Source: Inquilinus sp. Marseille-Q2685 (GTDB lineage Bacteria > Pseudomonadota > Alphaproteobacteria > DSM-16000 > Inquilinaceae). From it: DNA of 64,000 nt. The position numbers were made by a program, and so were the translations under genes. The stretch is from NCBI RefSeq assembly GCF_916619195.1, contig NZ_CAKAKL010000001.1, positions 372,001 to 436,000 of the forward strand. Reading direction: 5' to 3'. Shown one piece after another: positions 1 to 8,736 of the stretch; the stretch's first letter is position 1; the number at the start of each line of letters is the position of its first letter. Under the pieces are notes generated by a model. It worked only from the letters and a program-made list of their open reading frames with translations, ran no database searches and was not told the origin of the DNA.

Positions 1-280
1 CGATGACGACGAAGACCAGCAACTGGTGGAAGAAGCCGATCAGGCTCTTCTGCGCCAGCGCGTCATAGAACGGTTGATTCCAGGCGTTCAGCCGGATCTG
101 CGCCGCCGCGGTCAGGGCGACGACGATGACGACGCCGACGATGAGGACAAGGATCCGCTTCCAGTCGGGGGAGGCTCGCAGCGTCCGGAACAGGGTCAGG
201 AGCTGAGAGGGGAGAGTCTGGCTGACGATCGATTGCCCGTCACCAGCAGCCGTGTGCGACGCCTCGGGCGCCTGTGCCAT
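1..280 (-). CDS. SbmA/BacA/YddA-type ABC transporter, N-terminal fragment
   Basis: The first 93 residues of a minus-strand gene that runs off the left edge. The ATG is at 280. After a polar N-terminus of about 40 residues comes a first membrane helix of Val, Ile and Leu, then a LNAWNQPFYDAL motif and the start of a second helix (FFHQLLVFVVI). That motif after the first helix is characteristic of the transmembrane domain shared by SbmA/BacA peptide transporters and the YddA-like exporters that carry a fused ATPase. Such proteins sit in the inner membrane and move peptides, cobalamin-like or fatty-acyl substrates. The ATPase half, if present, lies outside the window, so the exact subfamily and substrate cannot be settled. 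Confidence 0.7.
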   Translation of the reverse strand, partial: MAQAPEASHTAAGDGQSIVSQTLPSQLLTLFRTLRASPDWKRILVLIVGVVIVVALTAAAQIRLNAWNQPFYDALAQKSLIGFFHQLLVFVVI

Positions 281-1133
281 TGAACCTGTCCGATCCCTAC
301 CGCTTCTTGCGCTCCCCTTCGGGATGCTTGCCTCGATCATACCCAGAGACGCGATGTCGGTCGTGCACCGAATTGAAACGCCAGGATTCATGCGGGTTTG
401 CGCCCCCATCACGACACCCGTTCCGCATCGACGGCGACGGGGCGGTCATAGACTCGGCGAGATGCGCTCTCGAACCGGAGGGCAGGGGCATCCGAACCGG
501 ATCGTACCGAGGCGGTAAAAGAGGGCGTCATTTATTTATCCACACCGAAAATCGCTTCGTTTCGAATGGTGCAGGGCGCGGAAACAAAATAACCATTCAA
601 TGAAGAAATCGAACTGTTACTTGATTTCACTCCCCAGATTTCAAACTGAAGATAGCATGCACTCCGATGCCAGCCTTCACCGATATCAGGTGACGGCGTC
701 GAAATCAGGGCGGGATGGCCACATTGTTGGGCAGAGTGGGAAATCGGCCACAGGACCGATGATCGCCCCAGGCCGCCCACATGATCAGACGATCCACGAT
801 CCCCCCGAGCCGAAGCGCCGTGGCGGGATAGCGGTCCGAACATGCCGGACCGTTGGAATCGAGCATGTGAGGCGGTAGTCATGCCGCCAATCTCACACGG
901 TCTGCAGCCTGTCGCTGTGACCACCGTAACAGCGATACTTCCCGCCGTGGGGAGCGACCGGCATCATCCTTTCTGGTCTCCCCACCCTCCGGCGCGGAGA
1001 GTGGGAGACGGACGGAGAGCCGCCCCTACGCCATCGGGGGGCGGGGGCAGCCTCCGCCGCGTTACGCTCCGGCGCCTCCGACTGGCCGAACGGGGGACTT
1101 GCCATCCACGCGCGTCGGACCAGCCTCCCGGCG
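281..1133. other. Gene-poor stretch of about 850 bp
   Basis: No reading frame here looks like a protein. The available frames are short, Arg/Ser/Pro-rich or low in hydrophobic residues, lack a ribosome binding site, and overlap each other on both strands. Bases 520-660 are locally AT-richer than the surroundings and could hold the promoter of the exporter gene that starts at 280. No tRNA, terminator with a T run, or transposon end was seen. A decayed gene is possible but cannot be identified by eye. Confidence 0.5.
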
Positions 1134-2066
1134 TCAAAAGGCGACGCGGTCGCCGCCCTTGAGCTCGAGGATCTCGCGCGCCTCATCAGGCGAGGCGATC
1201 TCGAGGCCCAGCCCCTCGATGATCTGGCGGGCAAGGCGGACCTGCTGGGCGTTCGATTCCGCCAGCTTGCCGGGGCCGGCCCAGAGCGAATCCTCCAGCC
1301 CGACGCGGACATTGCCGCCCATCGCCGCCGCCATCGCCGCGATCGGCAGCTGGTTGCGCCCGGCGCCGAGCACCGACCATTCGTACTGATCGCCGAACAG
1401 CCGGTCCGCCGTGCGCTTCATATGCGCCACATCCTCCGGATGCGGGCCGATGCCGCCGAGGATGCCGAACACGGTCTGGACGAAGAGCGGCGGCTTCACC
1501 AGGCCGCGCTCCAGGAAATGGTGCAGGTTGTAGAGGTGCGAGGTGTCGTAGCACTCGAACTCGAAGCGGATGCCGTCGTCGCCCAGCGTCCGCAGCACGA
1601 ACTCGATGTCCTTGAAGCTGTTACGGAACACCAGGTCCCGCGAGGCTTCCAGCGCCTCCGGCTCCCAGGCGTGCTTGAACTCCTTGAACCGGTTGAGCAT
1701 CGGGAACAGGCCGAAATTCATCGACCCCATGTTCAGCGACGCCACCTCCGGCTTGAAGGTCTGGGCCGGCAGGATGCGCTCCTCGACCCGCATCCAGGGC
1801 GCGCCGCCGGTGGTCAGGTTCACGATGCAGTTGGAGCGCTGCTTGATCACCTTGAGAAAGGGCTCGAAGGCCTGCGGCGTCTGGTCGGGCTTGCCGGTCT
1901 CAGGGTCGCGGGCGTGCAGATGGACGATGGCGGCGCCGGCCTCGGCCGCGCCGACCGCTGCCTCGGCGATCTCCTCGGCGGTCACCGGCAGGTGGGCCGA
2001 CATCGACGGGGTGTGGATCGCCCCGGTGACGGCGCAGGTGATGACGATCTTGCGGCTCTTGGCCAT
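1134..2066 (-). CDS. 3-keto-5-aminohexanoate cleavage (BKACE, DUF849) family protein
   Basis: A 310-residue protein of the BKACE family: Zn-dependent TIM-barrel enzymes that condense a beta-keto acid with acetyl-CoA and release an acetoacetyl- or related CoA ester and a shortened product. Family hallmarks are the N-terminal ITCAVTGAIHTP segment, the metal-ligand motif VHLHARDP near residue 45, a FECYD segment in the middle and the GGNVRVGLEDSLW block near the C-terminus. Length is normal for the family. The gene lies 17 bp downstream of a 3-hydroxyacyl-CoA-dehydrogenase-like gene on the same strand, the arrangement seen in L-carnitine catabolism, where dehydrocarnitine is cleaved to betaine. 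The true substrate is not readable from sequence; carnitine or another beta-hydroxy acid is inference. Confidence 0.88.
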   Translation of the reverse strand: MAKSRKIVITCAVTGAIHTPSMSAHLPVTAEEIAEAAVGAAEAGAAIVHLHARDPETGKPDQTPQAFEPFLKVIKQRSNCIVNLTTGGAPWMRVEERILPAQTFKPEVASLNMGSMNFGLFPMLNRFKEFKHAWEPEALEASRDLVFRNSFKDIEFVLRTLGDDGIRFEFECYDTSHLYNLHHFLERGLVKPPLFVQTVFGILGGIGPHPEDVAHMKRTADRLFGDQYEWSVLGAGRNQLPIAAMAAAMGGNVRVGLEDSLWAGPGKLAESNAQQVRLARQIIEGLGLEIASPDEAREILELKGGDRVAF

Positions 2067-2083
2067 CTGGTCTGTTCTCCGGC

Positions 2084-3028
2084 TCAGGAAACGGTCGGGT
2101 CTTCGGACTGCGCCACCTTGTGCGCCTTCAGCGCCGCCAGGCGGCGGTCGCGCCAGGCGCTGCGCGCGGCCAGCCGGGCGGCGTCCGGGGTCTCGCCCCA
2201 GCCGGCCAGCAGGCGGTCGATGGTGGGGCCGTCCCACACCTCCGGCCCGGCCGGGTCGGCGGCAAGGCGGCGATAGAGACCGGTGTAGCGGGCGCAGTAG
2301 TCGGGGATGCCGCCCGGCGCGTTCAGCTCGATCGTGCCGAAGGGGCCGAGGAAGGACCAGCGCAGGCCCAGCCCGTCCTTGATGGTCTTGTCCAGGTCCT
2401 GCGGGCTGATCACGCCCTCGCCGACTAGGCGGAAGGCTTCGGCCAGCAATGCGCCCTGCAGGCGGTTCAGCACGAAGCCGTCGACCTCGCGGTGGATCGT
2501 GACCGGCTCCTGCCCCACGGCGCTGTAGATCCGCCGCGCCCGCTCGATGGTCTCGAGGGAGGTCCAGGGCGCGCCGCACAGCTCGACCACCGGCACCAGA
2601 TGCGGCGGGTTCACCGGGTGGGCGACTAGGCAGCGGTCGCGGCCGGCCAAGCCCTCGGTAAACCGCGAGGCGACGATGGCCGAGGTGGAGGAGGCGAGGA
2701 TCGCGTCGCGCGGCGCCAGCCGGTCCAGCTCGGCGAAGGCCGCGCGCTTGATCTCCACATCTTCGGGCAGGTTCTCCTGCACCAGCTCGGCCTCCGCCAC
2801 CGCCTCGGCGAGCGATCCGGCGGCCCGGGCCCGGACCGCGGCCCCGGCCGGATCCTTGATCAGGCCATGGCTGGCGAGCTCGGCCAGGCCCTCGGCGATC
2901 AGTCCCGGCGCGGCCGCGAGGGCGGCGGCGCTGGCGTCGGTCAGCCGCACCTGCCAGCCGGCGGCGGCGAAGACGATCGCCCAGGACCGGCCGATCAGCC
3001 CGGTGCCGATGATCGCGATAGTCGGCAT
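2084..3028 (-). CDS. NAD-dependent 3-hydroxyacyl-CoA dehydrogenase family protein (carnitine or L-gulonate dehydrogenase type)
   Basis: A 314-residue oxidoreductase. The N-terminus has the Rossmann dinucleotide motif GTGLIG (residues 7-12). Further along are the conserved ASSTSAI and HPVNPPHLVPVVE segments, where the His belongs to the catalytic His-Glu pair, and a C-terminal helical domain beginning around DGFVLNRLQGALL. Length and motifs match the lambda-crystallin/L-carnitine 3-dehydrogenase/L-gulonate 3-dehydrogenase branch rather than the long FadB proteins. Paired with the BKACE gene downstream, it most likely oxidises a beta-hydroxy acid to the beta-keto acid that the BKACE enzyme then cleaves. 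The nearby Liv-type uptake genes and GntR regulator suggest one inducible pathway. Confidence 0.85.
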   Translation of the reverse strand: MPTIAIIGTGLIGRSWAIVFAAAGWQVRLTDASAAALAAAPGLIAEGLAELASHGLIKDPAGAAVRARAAGSLAEAVAEAELVQENLPEDVEIKRAAFAELDRLAPRDAILASSTSAIVASRFTEGLAGRDRCLVAHPVNPPHLVPVVELCGAPWTSLETIERARRIYSAVGQEPVTIHREVDGFVLNRLQGALLAEAFRLVGEGVISPQDLDKTIKDGLGLRWSFLGPFGTIELNAPGGIPDYCARYTGLYRRLAADPAGPEVWDGPTIDRLLAGWGETPDAARLAARSAWRDRRLAALKAHKVAQSEDPTVS

Positions 3029-3044
3029 GCGTTCCTTCCTTTCC

Positions 3045-3185
3045 GAGCCTGTCCGGACACGCGTCCTGGTGAGTCGGCTGGCGTGGTTTTCGAGAACCGG
3101 AGCGCAGCGGATATGAGGTCCGTGAGCACCGGAAGCGCAGAAAACCGCGTCAGACGGCCGCCGGGGCGAGTGTCCGGACAGGCTC
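3045..3185. repeat. 141-bp palindromic intergenic element
   Basis: Two perfect 16-bp arms, GAGCCTGTCCGGACAC at 3045-3060 and its reverse complement at 3170-3185, enclose 109 bp. The interior has further self-complementarity (GGTTTTC near 3085 against GAAAACC near 3140). The unit fills almost the whole gap between the Liv fusion gene and the dehydrogenase gene. It looks like a dispersed palindromic repeat rather than a simple terminator. No second copy is visible in this window, so dispersal is inferred from its form. Confidence 0.6.
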
Positions 3186-5711
3186 TCACAGCCAAAGCAC
3201 CTTGCGGCGCAGGTCGAGGTCGTCGCGCAGCGCCTGCGACGGGCCGGCATGGATCACCCGGCCGCGCTCCAGCGCCACGGTACGATCGGACAGGGCGAGC
3301 GCCAGGTCCAGATTATGGTCGACGATGACGATCGAGAGGTCGCGGCGCAGCCGGTCGAAGCTCTCGAACAGCTGCTCGACCACTGCCGGGGCCAGCCCCT
3401 CGAACGGCTCGTCCAGCAGCAGAACCCGGACATCGCCGGACAAGGCGCGGGCCACCGCGATCATCTGCTGCTCGCCGCCGGAAAGGTAGTCGGCAGGGGT
3501 GTGCAGCCGCTCGCGGATGCGCGGGAAATACTCGAAGATCCGGTCAAGGTCCCAATGCGTGCCGTGGCCGCTGCGGCGCTGCGACCGGCCGAGGCCGAGA
3601 TTCTCGGCGACCGTCATGCCGGCGAACAGGCCGCGCCCCTGCGGCACATAGCCGATGCCCAGCCGCGCGATCGCGGCCGGCGGCAGCCCCGCGATTTCCG
3701 CCCCGTCGAGGCGGATGCTGCCGGAGGCGGGCGGGGCGATGCCGATCAGCGTCTTCAGCAGGGTCGACTTGCCGGCGCCGTTGCGGCCCAAGAGGGCCAC
3801 GATCTCGTGCCGGTGCACGGCGAAGGCGACATCGGCCAGGATGTGGCTCTTGCCGTAGAAGGTGTTGACGCCCTCCAGGCCCAGCAGCGTCTCGGGCTCG
3901 GCGGCGCTGGGCCGCGGCCTGGCCGCCACCGCGGCGGCGCCGGAGCCGATATAGACCTCCTGCACCCGCGGATCGCCGCGGGCGTCCTCGACCGTGCCGT
4001 CGACCAGCACCCGGCCCTCGTTCATCACCGTTACCGCATCGGCGATCTGGAACACGCGGTCGAGGTCGTGCTCGACCAGCAGCACCGGGATGTCGGCCGA
4101 GATGTGCCTGACGATGTCGCCGACGCGCTGCCGCTCCGCCGCCGCCAGCCCGGCCAGCGGCTCGTCGAGCAGCAGCAGGCGCGGGCGGGTGGCGAGCGCC
4201 AGCCCCATGTCGAGCAGGCGCTGCCCGCCATAGGACAGGGTGCCGGCCTCGGCCTGCTCGATTCCGGACAGGCCGAGATAGCGCAGCAGCTCGGCGGTCT
4301 CGGCCTCGATCTCCGGGATCGCCCGGGCGGCGCGCCAGAGGGCGAAGCGCTTTGGATGCCGCGCCTGGACCGCCAGCCGCAGATTCTCCTCGACGCTCAG
4401 CGCCGGGAACAGATTGGTGATCTGGAACGACCGGCCGATACCGGCGGCGCAGATCCGTTCCGGCGCCAAGCCGGCGATGTCGCGCCCCTTCAAGCTGACG
4501 CTGCCGGCATCGGGCGTGAACATGCCGGAGAGCAGGTTGAAGGCCGTGGTCTTGCCGGCGCCGTTCGGCCCGATCAGGGCGTGCAGCGACCGGTCGCGCA
4601 CGGCGATGTCGACGCTCTCGACCGCGCGGATGCCGCCGAAATGCTTGGCAAGGCCCGAGGCGACGAGGACCGGCCCGTCGCCGTGGTCGGCCGGGCGCAG
4701 AAAGGCCGGCAGCGCACCTGAGGCTCCCGCTTGCCGGCCCGCCATGGCGGCGGCTTCCGCCGGCGGCGGGCGGAGCGTCGCCAGGATGCGCGCGGCGATG
4801 CCGACCAGGCCGGTCGGCGAGAACAGGATGAAGCCGACGAAGAGCAGCCCGAACCACAAGAGCCAGTCCGGCGTCCAGATCGACAGGAACTCGCGGAACA
4901 GGATGAAGAACAGCGCCCCCAGCGCCGGCCCCAGGAAGCTGCGCATGCCGCCGATCACGACCATGGCCAGCAGCTCGCCGGAAAAGGCGATCGACAGCGG
5001 GTCGGCCGAGGCGAAGCGATGGTTGAACACCGACATCACCCCGGCGAGGCCGGTTATGCCGGCCGACAGGACGAAGCCCAGCAGCTTGTAGCGGGTGGTC
5101 GGATAGCCGACGAAGCGCGCCCGCTGCTCGTTCTCGCGGATCGCGACCAGGACGGTGCCGGCCGGCGAGGCGTGGAAGCGCCGCAGCGCGACGACCACGG
5201 CGAAGCCGACCGCGGCGACGGCGGCGTAGTAGGCCCAGGCGTCGTCGAGATCGAAGCCCAGCAGCGTGCCGCGCTGCAGCCCGCCGAGGCCGTTCTCACC
5301 GCCGGTCAGGGCCGTCCAGCGGAAGGCCACGGCGTAGAGCAGGGCGGTCAGCGCCAGGGTCAGCAGCGAGAAATAGACGCCGCGCCGCCGCAGGACGAGA
5401 ACGCCGGCGACAGCGGCGGCGACCAGGACGAAGGCGACGGCGAGCAGGCCGGGCAGCACGATCCCACTGGGGAACCAGGGCAGCTGCGCCAGGGCGGCGG
5501 CATAGGCGGCGAGGCCGAACCAGGCGCCATGGCCGAAGGAGACGAGGCCGGTCCGTCCCACCAGGATGTTCAGCCCCAGGCAGGCGGTGGCGAAGACCAC
5601 CACGTCGATCGCCGAGGTCAGGGTGAGGCCGACCGCCAGCAGCAGCCAGGGCAGCAACACGAGGCCGAGCGCGGCGGTGACGAGGACGAGGCTGTCCTTG
5701 CGCTTGCTCAT
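3186..5711 (-). CDS. LivM-LivG-LivF fusion: branched-chain-amino-acid-type ABC permease plus two ATPases
   Basis: One uninterrupted 841-residue frame contains three normally separate subunits. Residues 1 to about 325 are a LivM-type permease with about eight to ten membrane segments. Residues from about 345 to 585 are a LivG ATPase (GPNGAGKTT Walker A near 380, LSYGGQ signature, LLLLDEP Walker B). Residues from about 605 to 841 are a LivF ATPase (GRNGAGKST near 640, LSGGEQQM signature, VLLLDEP). Linkers are short and Ala/Pro-rich. The start at 5711 has a GAGGT ribosome binding site 8 bp upstream; an alternative ATG at 5726 overlaps the livH stop as ATGA but lacks one. The product would drive import of an amino acid, amide or related compound with LivH and the periplasmic binding protein upstream. 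LivM-LivG fusions are familiar; the triple fusion is unusual. Confidence 0.93.
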   Translation of the reverse strand: MSKRKDSLVLVTAALGLVLLPWLLLAVGLTLTSAIDVVVFATACLGLNILVGRTGLVSFGHGAWFGLAAYAAALAQLPWFPSGIVLPGLLAVAFVLVAAAVAGVLVLRRRGVYFSLLTLALTALLYAVAFRWTALTGGENGLGGLQRGTLLGFDLDDAWAYYAAVAAVGFAVVVALRRFHASPAGTVLVAIRENEQRARFVGYPTTRYKLLGFVLSAGITGLAGVMSVFNHRFASADPLSIAFSGELLAMVVIGGMRSFLGPALGALFFILFREFLSIWTPDWLLWFGLLFVGFILFSPTGLVGIAARILATLRPPPAEAAAMAGRQAGASGALPAFLRPADHGDGPVLVASGLAKHFGGIRAVESVDIAVRDRSLHALIGPNGAGKTTAFNLLSGMFTPDAGSVSLKGRDIAGLAPERICAAGIGRSFQITNLFPALSVEENLRLAVQARHPKRFALWRAARAIPEIEAETAELLRYLGLSGIEQAEAGTLSYGGQRLLDMGLALATRPRLLLLDEPLAGLAAAERQRVGDIVRHISADIPVLLVEHDLDRVFQIADAVTVMNEGRVLVDGTVEDARGDPRVQEVYIGSGAAAVAARPRPSAAEPETLLGLEGVNTFYGKSHILADVAFAVHRHEIVALLGRNGAGKSTLLKTLIGIAPPASGSIRLDGAEIAGLPPAAIARLGIGYVPQGRGLFAGMTVAENLGLGRSQRRSGHGTHWDLDRIFEYFPRIRERLHTPADYLSGGEQQMIAVARALSGDVRVLLLDEPFEGLAPAVVEQLFESFDRLRRDLSIVIVDHNLDLALALSDRTVALERGRVIHAGPSQALRDDLDLRRKVLWL

Positions 5712-5722
5712 CCCGGGCGACC

Positions 5723-6598
5723 TCATTCGAAGCGCAGGATGCGCTCGCCGAACAGGCCGCGCGGGCGCAGCAGAAGGACGAGCGCCATCAGTGCATAGAC
5801 CGCGGCCTCGGCGGCGGAGGGGTAGACCGTCACCATAACCCCGCGCAGCGCGCCGACGAGCAGGGCGGCCAGGACGACGCCCCAGAAGGAGCCGAGCCCG
5901 CCGATGACCACGACGACGAAGGCCCCGGTCAGGATCTCGGCGCCCATGGCCGGGTGGACGCCGGCGATCGGCGCCAGCATCACCCCGGCCAGCGCCGCCA
6001 GGCCGACGCCGAGGAAGACCACGGCGCCCATATAGGGGGCCAGCGAGATGCCAAGCGCCCCGACCATGTCGGGGTTCTGCACCCCGGCGCGCACCACCCG
6101 CCCGAAGGCGGTGCGCTGCAGCAGCCACCACAAACCTGCGACGATAACGACGACGCCGGCCAGGATGGTCAGCCGGTAGCGCGACAGCACGAAGTCGCCG
6201 AGGAAGACCTGGCCGCGCAGGAACCTCGGAATGGAATAGGGCAGGGGCGCCGCGCCGAAGCCCATGCGCAGCAGCTGCTCGATCACCATGGCCAGGCCGA
6301 AGGTCAGCAGCAGCGACAGGATCGGGTCGGCCCGGTAGAAGCGCCGGAACAGGAAGCGTTCCAGCAGCAGTCCCAGCAGCCCGACCGCCGCCGGGGCCGC
6401 GACCAGCGACCCGCCATAGCCGATGCTCGGCGTCAGCGACACCGCCAGATAGGCGCCGATCGCGTAGAAGGCGCCATGCGCCAGGTTGACGATGCCGCCG
6501 AGGCTGAAGATCAGCGACAGGCCCAGCGCGATCAGCAGCGTGATCGCGCCGGTGAACAGGCCGTTGACGATCTGCTCGGTGAGGAGGGCGAGGACCAC
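5723..6598 (-). CDS. LivH-type ABC transporter permease
   Basis: A 291-residue inner-membrane permease of the branched-chain amino acid (HAAT) ABC family. It is strongly hydrophobic throughout with about eight predicted helices, the conserved N-terminal block GGIVNLAHGAFYAIGAY, and the late EAA-like loop VVVIGGLGSFWG that contacts the ATPases. The start is GTG at 6598, with a GAGG about 11 bp upstream. It lies 13 bp after the binding-protein gene, and its stop overlaps a possible ATG of the downstream fusion gene, so the three genes form one transport operon. Confidence 0.92.
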   Translation of the reverse strand: MVLALLTEQIVNGLFTGAITLLIALGLSLIFSLGGIVNLAHGAFYAIGAYLAVSLTPSIGYGGSLVAAPAAVGLLGLLLERFLFRRFYRADPILSLLLTFGLAMVIEQLLRMGFGAAPLPYSIPRFLRGQVFLGDFVLSRYRLTILAGVVVIVAGLWWLLQRTAFGRVVRAGVQNPDMVGALGISLAPYMGAVVFLGVGLAALAGVMLAPIAGVHPAMGAEILTGAFVVVVIGGLGSFWGVVLAALLVGALRGVMVTVYPSAAEAAVYALMALVLLLRPRGLFGERILRFE

Positions 6599-6611
6599 GG
6601 CGCGGCGGGCC

Positions 6612-7865
6612 TCACGCCGGCATCGTGCAGGCGGCTTCTTCTTCCGTCGGCGCGATCGCCTCCAGCGGCTCCTCCGGGCCCGGCACCGCCGGCGAGGAGG
6701 TGAAGATGTCCCACTGGTTCTCCACCTCGTCCGGCGGCAGTGCCGTGATCGCGTACATCTCGGTCATCAGCTGGTGGTCACGGGCCCGGAAATAGCCCTC
6801 GCGCGACTTCATCACGTCGAACTTGGCGCCCTTCTCGAGATATTCGACGATCGCCGGGCTGTCGGCCGACTTGGTCTCGGCGATGGCGCGGGCCAGAATC
6901 TTCAGCGCGTTATAGTCGCCCCAGGCCTGGTTCTCCGGCGGCTTTCCATACTTCTTGGTGAAGGCGTCGACGAAGGCCTTCGACGCGGGGGTGTCGACCC
7001 GGTGGTGCCACAGCGACGGCCAGGTGCCGAGAAAGTTGCCCTCGCCGGCGCCCCAGGCGACCGCGGTGTCGAAGCCGAATCCGGCGACCGGGAAGGACAG
7101 GCCGTATTCGGCGTATTGCTTGATGAAATTGGTGATCTGGGCGCCGGCGAGGTTGGAGATCACCAGGTCCGGCTCTGCCTGCCGGATCTTCAGGAGATAG
7201 GCGGAGAAGTCGGTGGCGTCGGTCGGCACCAGCTCGTCGGCGGCGAACTGCCCGCCATTCTGCTCCATGAAGCGCTTGGCCACCTTCAGGAGGTCGTGGC
7301 CGAAGGCGTAGTCGGCGGTCAGCGAATACCAGCGCTTGCCCTTGACCAGATCGGTCTGCAGCAGCGCCCGGCCGACCGACTTCACATACATCGAGTTGGC
7401 GCCCTCGACATGGAACATGAAGCGCTTGCAGTCGGCGCCGCGCAGCGCGTCGGAGTTGCAGCCGGTGTTGAAGAACAAGGTTCTGCTGCGCTGCGCCACC
7501 TGGGAAATGGCGAGGCCGGAGGCGGAGGAGATCTCGCCGATGATCGCCGCGACCTTGTCGCGCTCGACCAGCCGTTCGGCCTTGGCCGAGGCGGTCTGCG
7601 GGTTGACCGAATCCTCGATGATCAGCTCGACCGGCCGGCCCAGCACGCCGCCAGCGGCGTTGATCTCCTCGGCCGCGAGCTGCACCGCCATCACGGCGTA
7701 TTCGCCGAGCGGGCCGAGGAAGCCGGTGCGCGGCGTCAGATGCCCGATGCGCAGCGCGTCCGTCTGGGCGCGGACGATGGCCGGCATGCCGATGGCGGCG
7801 ACGGCGGCGGTGGACGCGGCGCCCCGCAACAGGGCACGGCGGGTGAAGCGCAAATCTTCAGGCAT
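6612..7865 (-). CDS. Periplasmic substrate-binding protein, LivK/amide-type, Tat-like signal
   Basis: A 417-residue type I periplasmic binding protein. The N-terminus FTRRALLRGAAST followed by a hydrophobic stretch and AIVRAQ resembles a twin-arginine signal peptide cleaved near residue 33. The mature part starts with the family pattern LRIGHLTPRTGFLGPLGEYAV and continues with INAAGGVLGRPVEL, typical of branched-chain amino acid, urea or amide receptors. It is the first gene of the liv operon, transcribed away from the GntR regulator. The ligand cannot be deduced; the linked dehydrogenase and BKACE genes suggest a compound catabolised through a beta-keto acid. Confidence 0.92.
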   Translation of the reverse strand: MPEDLRFTRRALLRGAASTAAVAAIGMPAIVRAQTDALRIGHLTPRTGFLGPLGEYAVMAVQLAAEEINAAGGVLGRPVELIIEDSVNPQTASAKAERLVERDKVAAIIGEISSASGLAISQVAQRSRTLFFNTGCNSDALRGADCKRFMFHVEGANSMYVKSVGRALLQTDLVKGKRWYSLTADYAFGHDLLKVAKRFMEQNGGQFAADELVPTDATDFSAYLLKIRQAEPDLVISNLAGAQITNFIKQYAEYGLSFPVAGFGFDTAVAWGAGEGNFLGTWPSLWHHRVDTPASKAFVDAFTKKYGKPPENQAWGDYNALKILARAIAETKSADSPAIVEYLEKGAKFDVMKSREGYFRARDHQLMTEMYAITALPPDEVENQWDIFTSSPAVPGPEEPLEAIAPTEEEAACTMPA

Positions 7866-7953
7866 AGGATCCTCCCTCGTCAGACGCCGGCTTGGCGCGG
7901 TCTTCGTCCGGTCGAGCCACGGCGGGTTGGGTCTGCGCCCACCTTGCCGTGAT

Positions 7954-7965
7954 CTGTGATCACAG
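7954..7965. promoter_or_regulatory. Palindromic operator candidate for the GntR regulator
   Basis: The perfect 12-bp palindrome CTGTGATCACAG lies in the 156-bp gap between the divergent livK-type and gntR genes. FCD-type GntR regulators bind short palindromes of similar size and usually control their own and the divergent gene. Assignment to this regulator rests on position and symmetry only. Confidence 0.55.
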
Positions 7966-8021
7966 TTAGGCTGGACGAAATCGGAAGGCTTGTCGAGTCC
8001 CGGAAGGAGTTAAGCTGAAGG

Positions 8022-8714
8022 ATGAGCGCGGGGCTGGCCGGCATGGCGCGGATCGAGCGGGTGACGCTCGGCGAGCGCGCCTATGAGGCGCTGCGCGAGC
8101 TGCTGCTCTCCGGCGCCGTGGCCCCGGGCGAGAAGCTGTCGCTGCGCAGCGTGGCGGCGACGCTCGGCGTCTCGATCATGCCGGTGCGCGAGGCAGTGAG
8201 CCGGCTGGTCGCCGACGGCGCGCTGGCGGTGATGCCGAACCGGGCGGTCACCGTGCCGGTGATGACCCGCGCCAAGTTCCGCGAGCTGACCACGGTCCGC
8301 CTCGCCGTCGAGGGCTTCGCCGCAGAGCAGGCGGCGGCCCATCGCTCGGAGGGCGATCTGGCCGAGATCCGCCGGCTGGACGAGGCGTTCCGGCGCGAGG
8401 TCAAGGCGCCCGAGGCGGACGCCATCGCGGCGCTGCGGCTGAACAAGGAGCTGCACTTCGCCATCTACGCCGCGACCGGGCTGCCGTCGCTGGTCGCCAT
8501 CATCGAAGGGCTCTGGCTCAAGGTCGGGCCGGTGATCAACCTGGACCTCAGATCCTCGACCGAACGACTCGTCGACGGCGGGGCGGAGGGATTCCACGCC
8601 GATTGCGTCGCGGCGATCGCGGCGCGGGACGGGCCGGCGGCGCGCGCGGCGCTGGCCTCGGACATCGAGAACGCCGCCCGCTTCATCGCGGCGACCGGAA
8701 GGCTGCCGGACTGA
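8022..8714 (+). CDS. GntR family transcriptional regulator (FCD/FadR type)
   Basis: A 230-residue DNA-binding regulator. The N-terminal winged helix-turn-helix spans roughly residues 14-75, with the typical GEKLSLRSVAATLGVSIMPVREAVSRL segment, split here by position: LSLRSVAATLGVS is the first part and MPVREAVSRLVADG the recognition helix. The C-terminal all-helical FCD ligand domain covers about residues 85-220. AAGGAG about 10 bp before the ATG supports the start. It is divergent from the liv operon and precedes an SDR gene by 22 bp. FCD regulators usually act as repressors released by a carboxylic-acid ligand, so it probably controls both divergent transcripts. Confidence 0.9.
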   Translation: MSAGLAGMARIERVTLGERAYEALRELLLSGAVAPGEKLSLRSVAATLGVSIMPVREAVSRLVADGALAVMPNRAVTVPVMTRAKFRELTTVRLAVEGFAAEQAAAHRSEGDLAEIRRLDEAFRREVKAPEADAIAALRLNKELHFAIYAATGLPSLVAIIEGLWLKVGPVINLDLRSSTERLVDGGAEGFHADCVAAIAARDGPAARAALASDIENAARFIAATGRLPD

Positions 8715-8736
8715 AACGAACGAGGAGGAGAACGCC

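Noticed and set aside
5711-5726. ATG at 5726 as start of the Liv fusion gene
   Set aside because: It overlaps the livH stop but has no ribosome binding site, whereas ATG 5711 has GAGGT 8 bp upstream and begins a normal LivM N-terminus.
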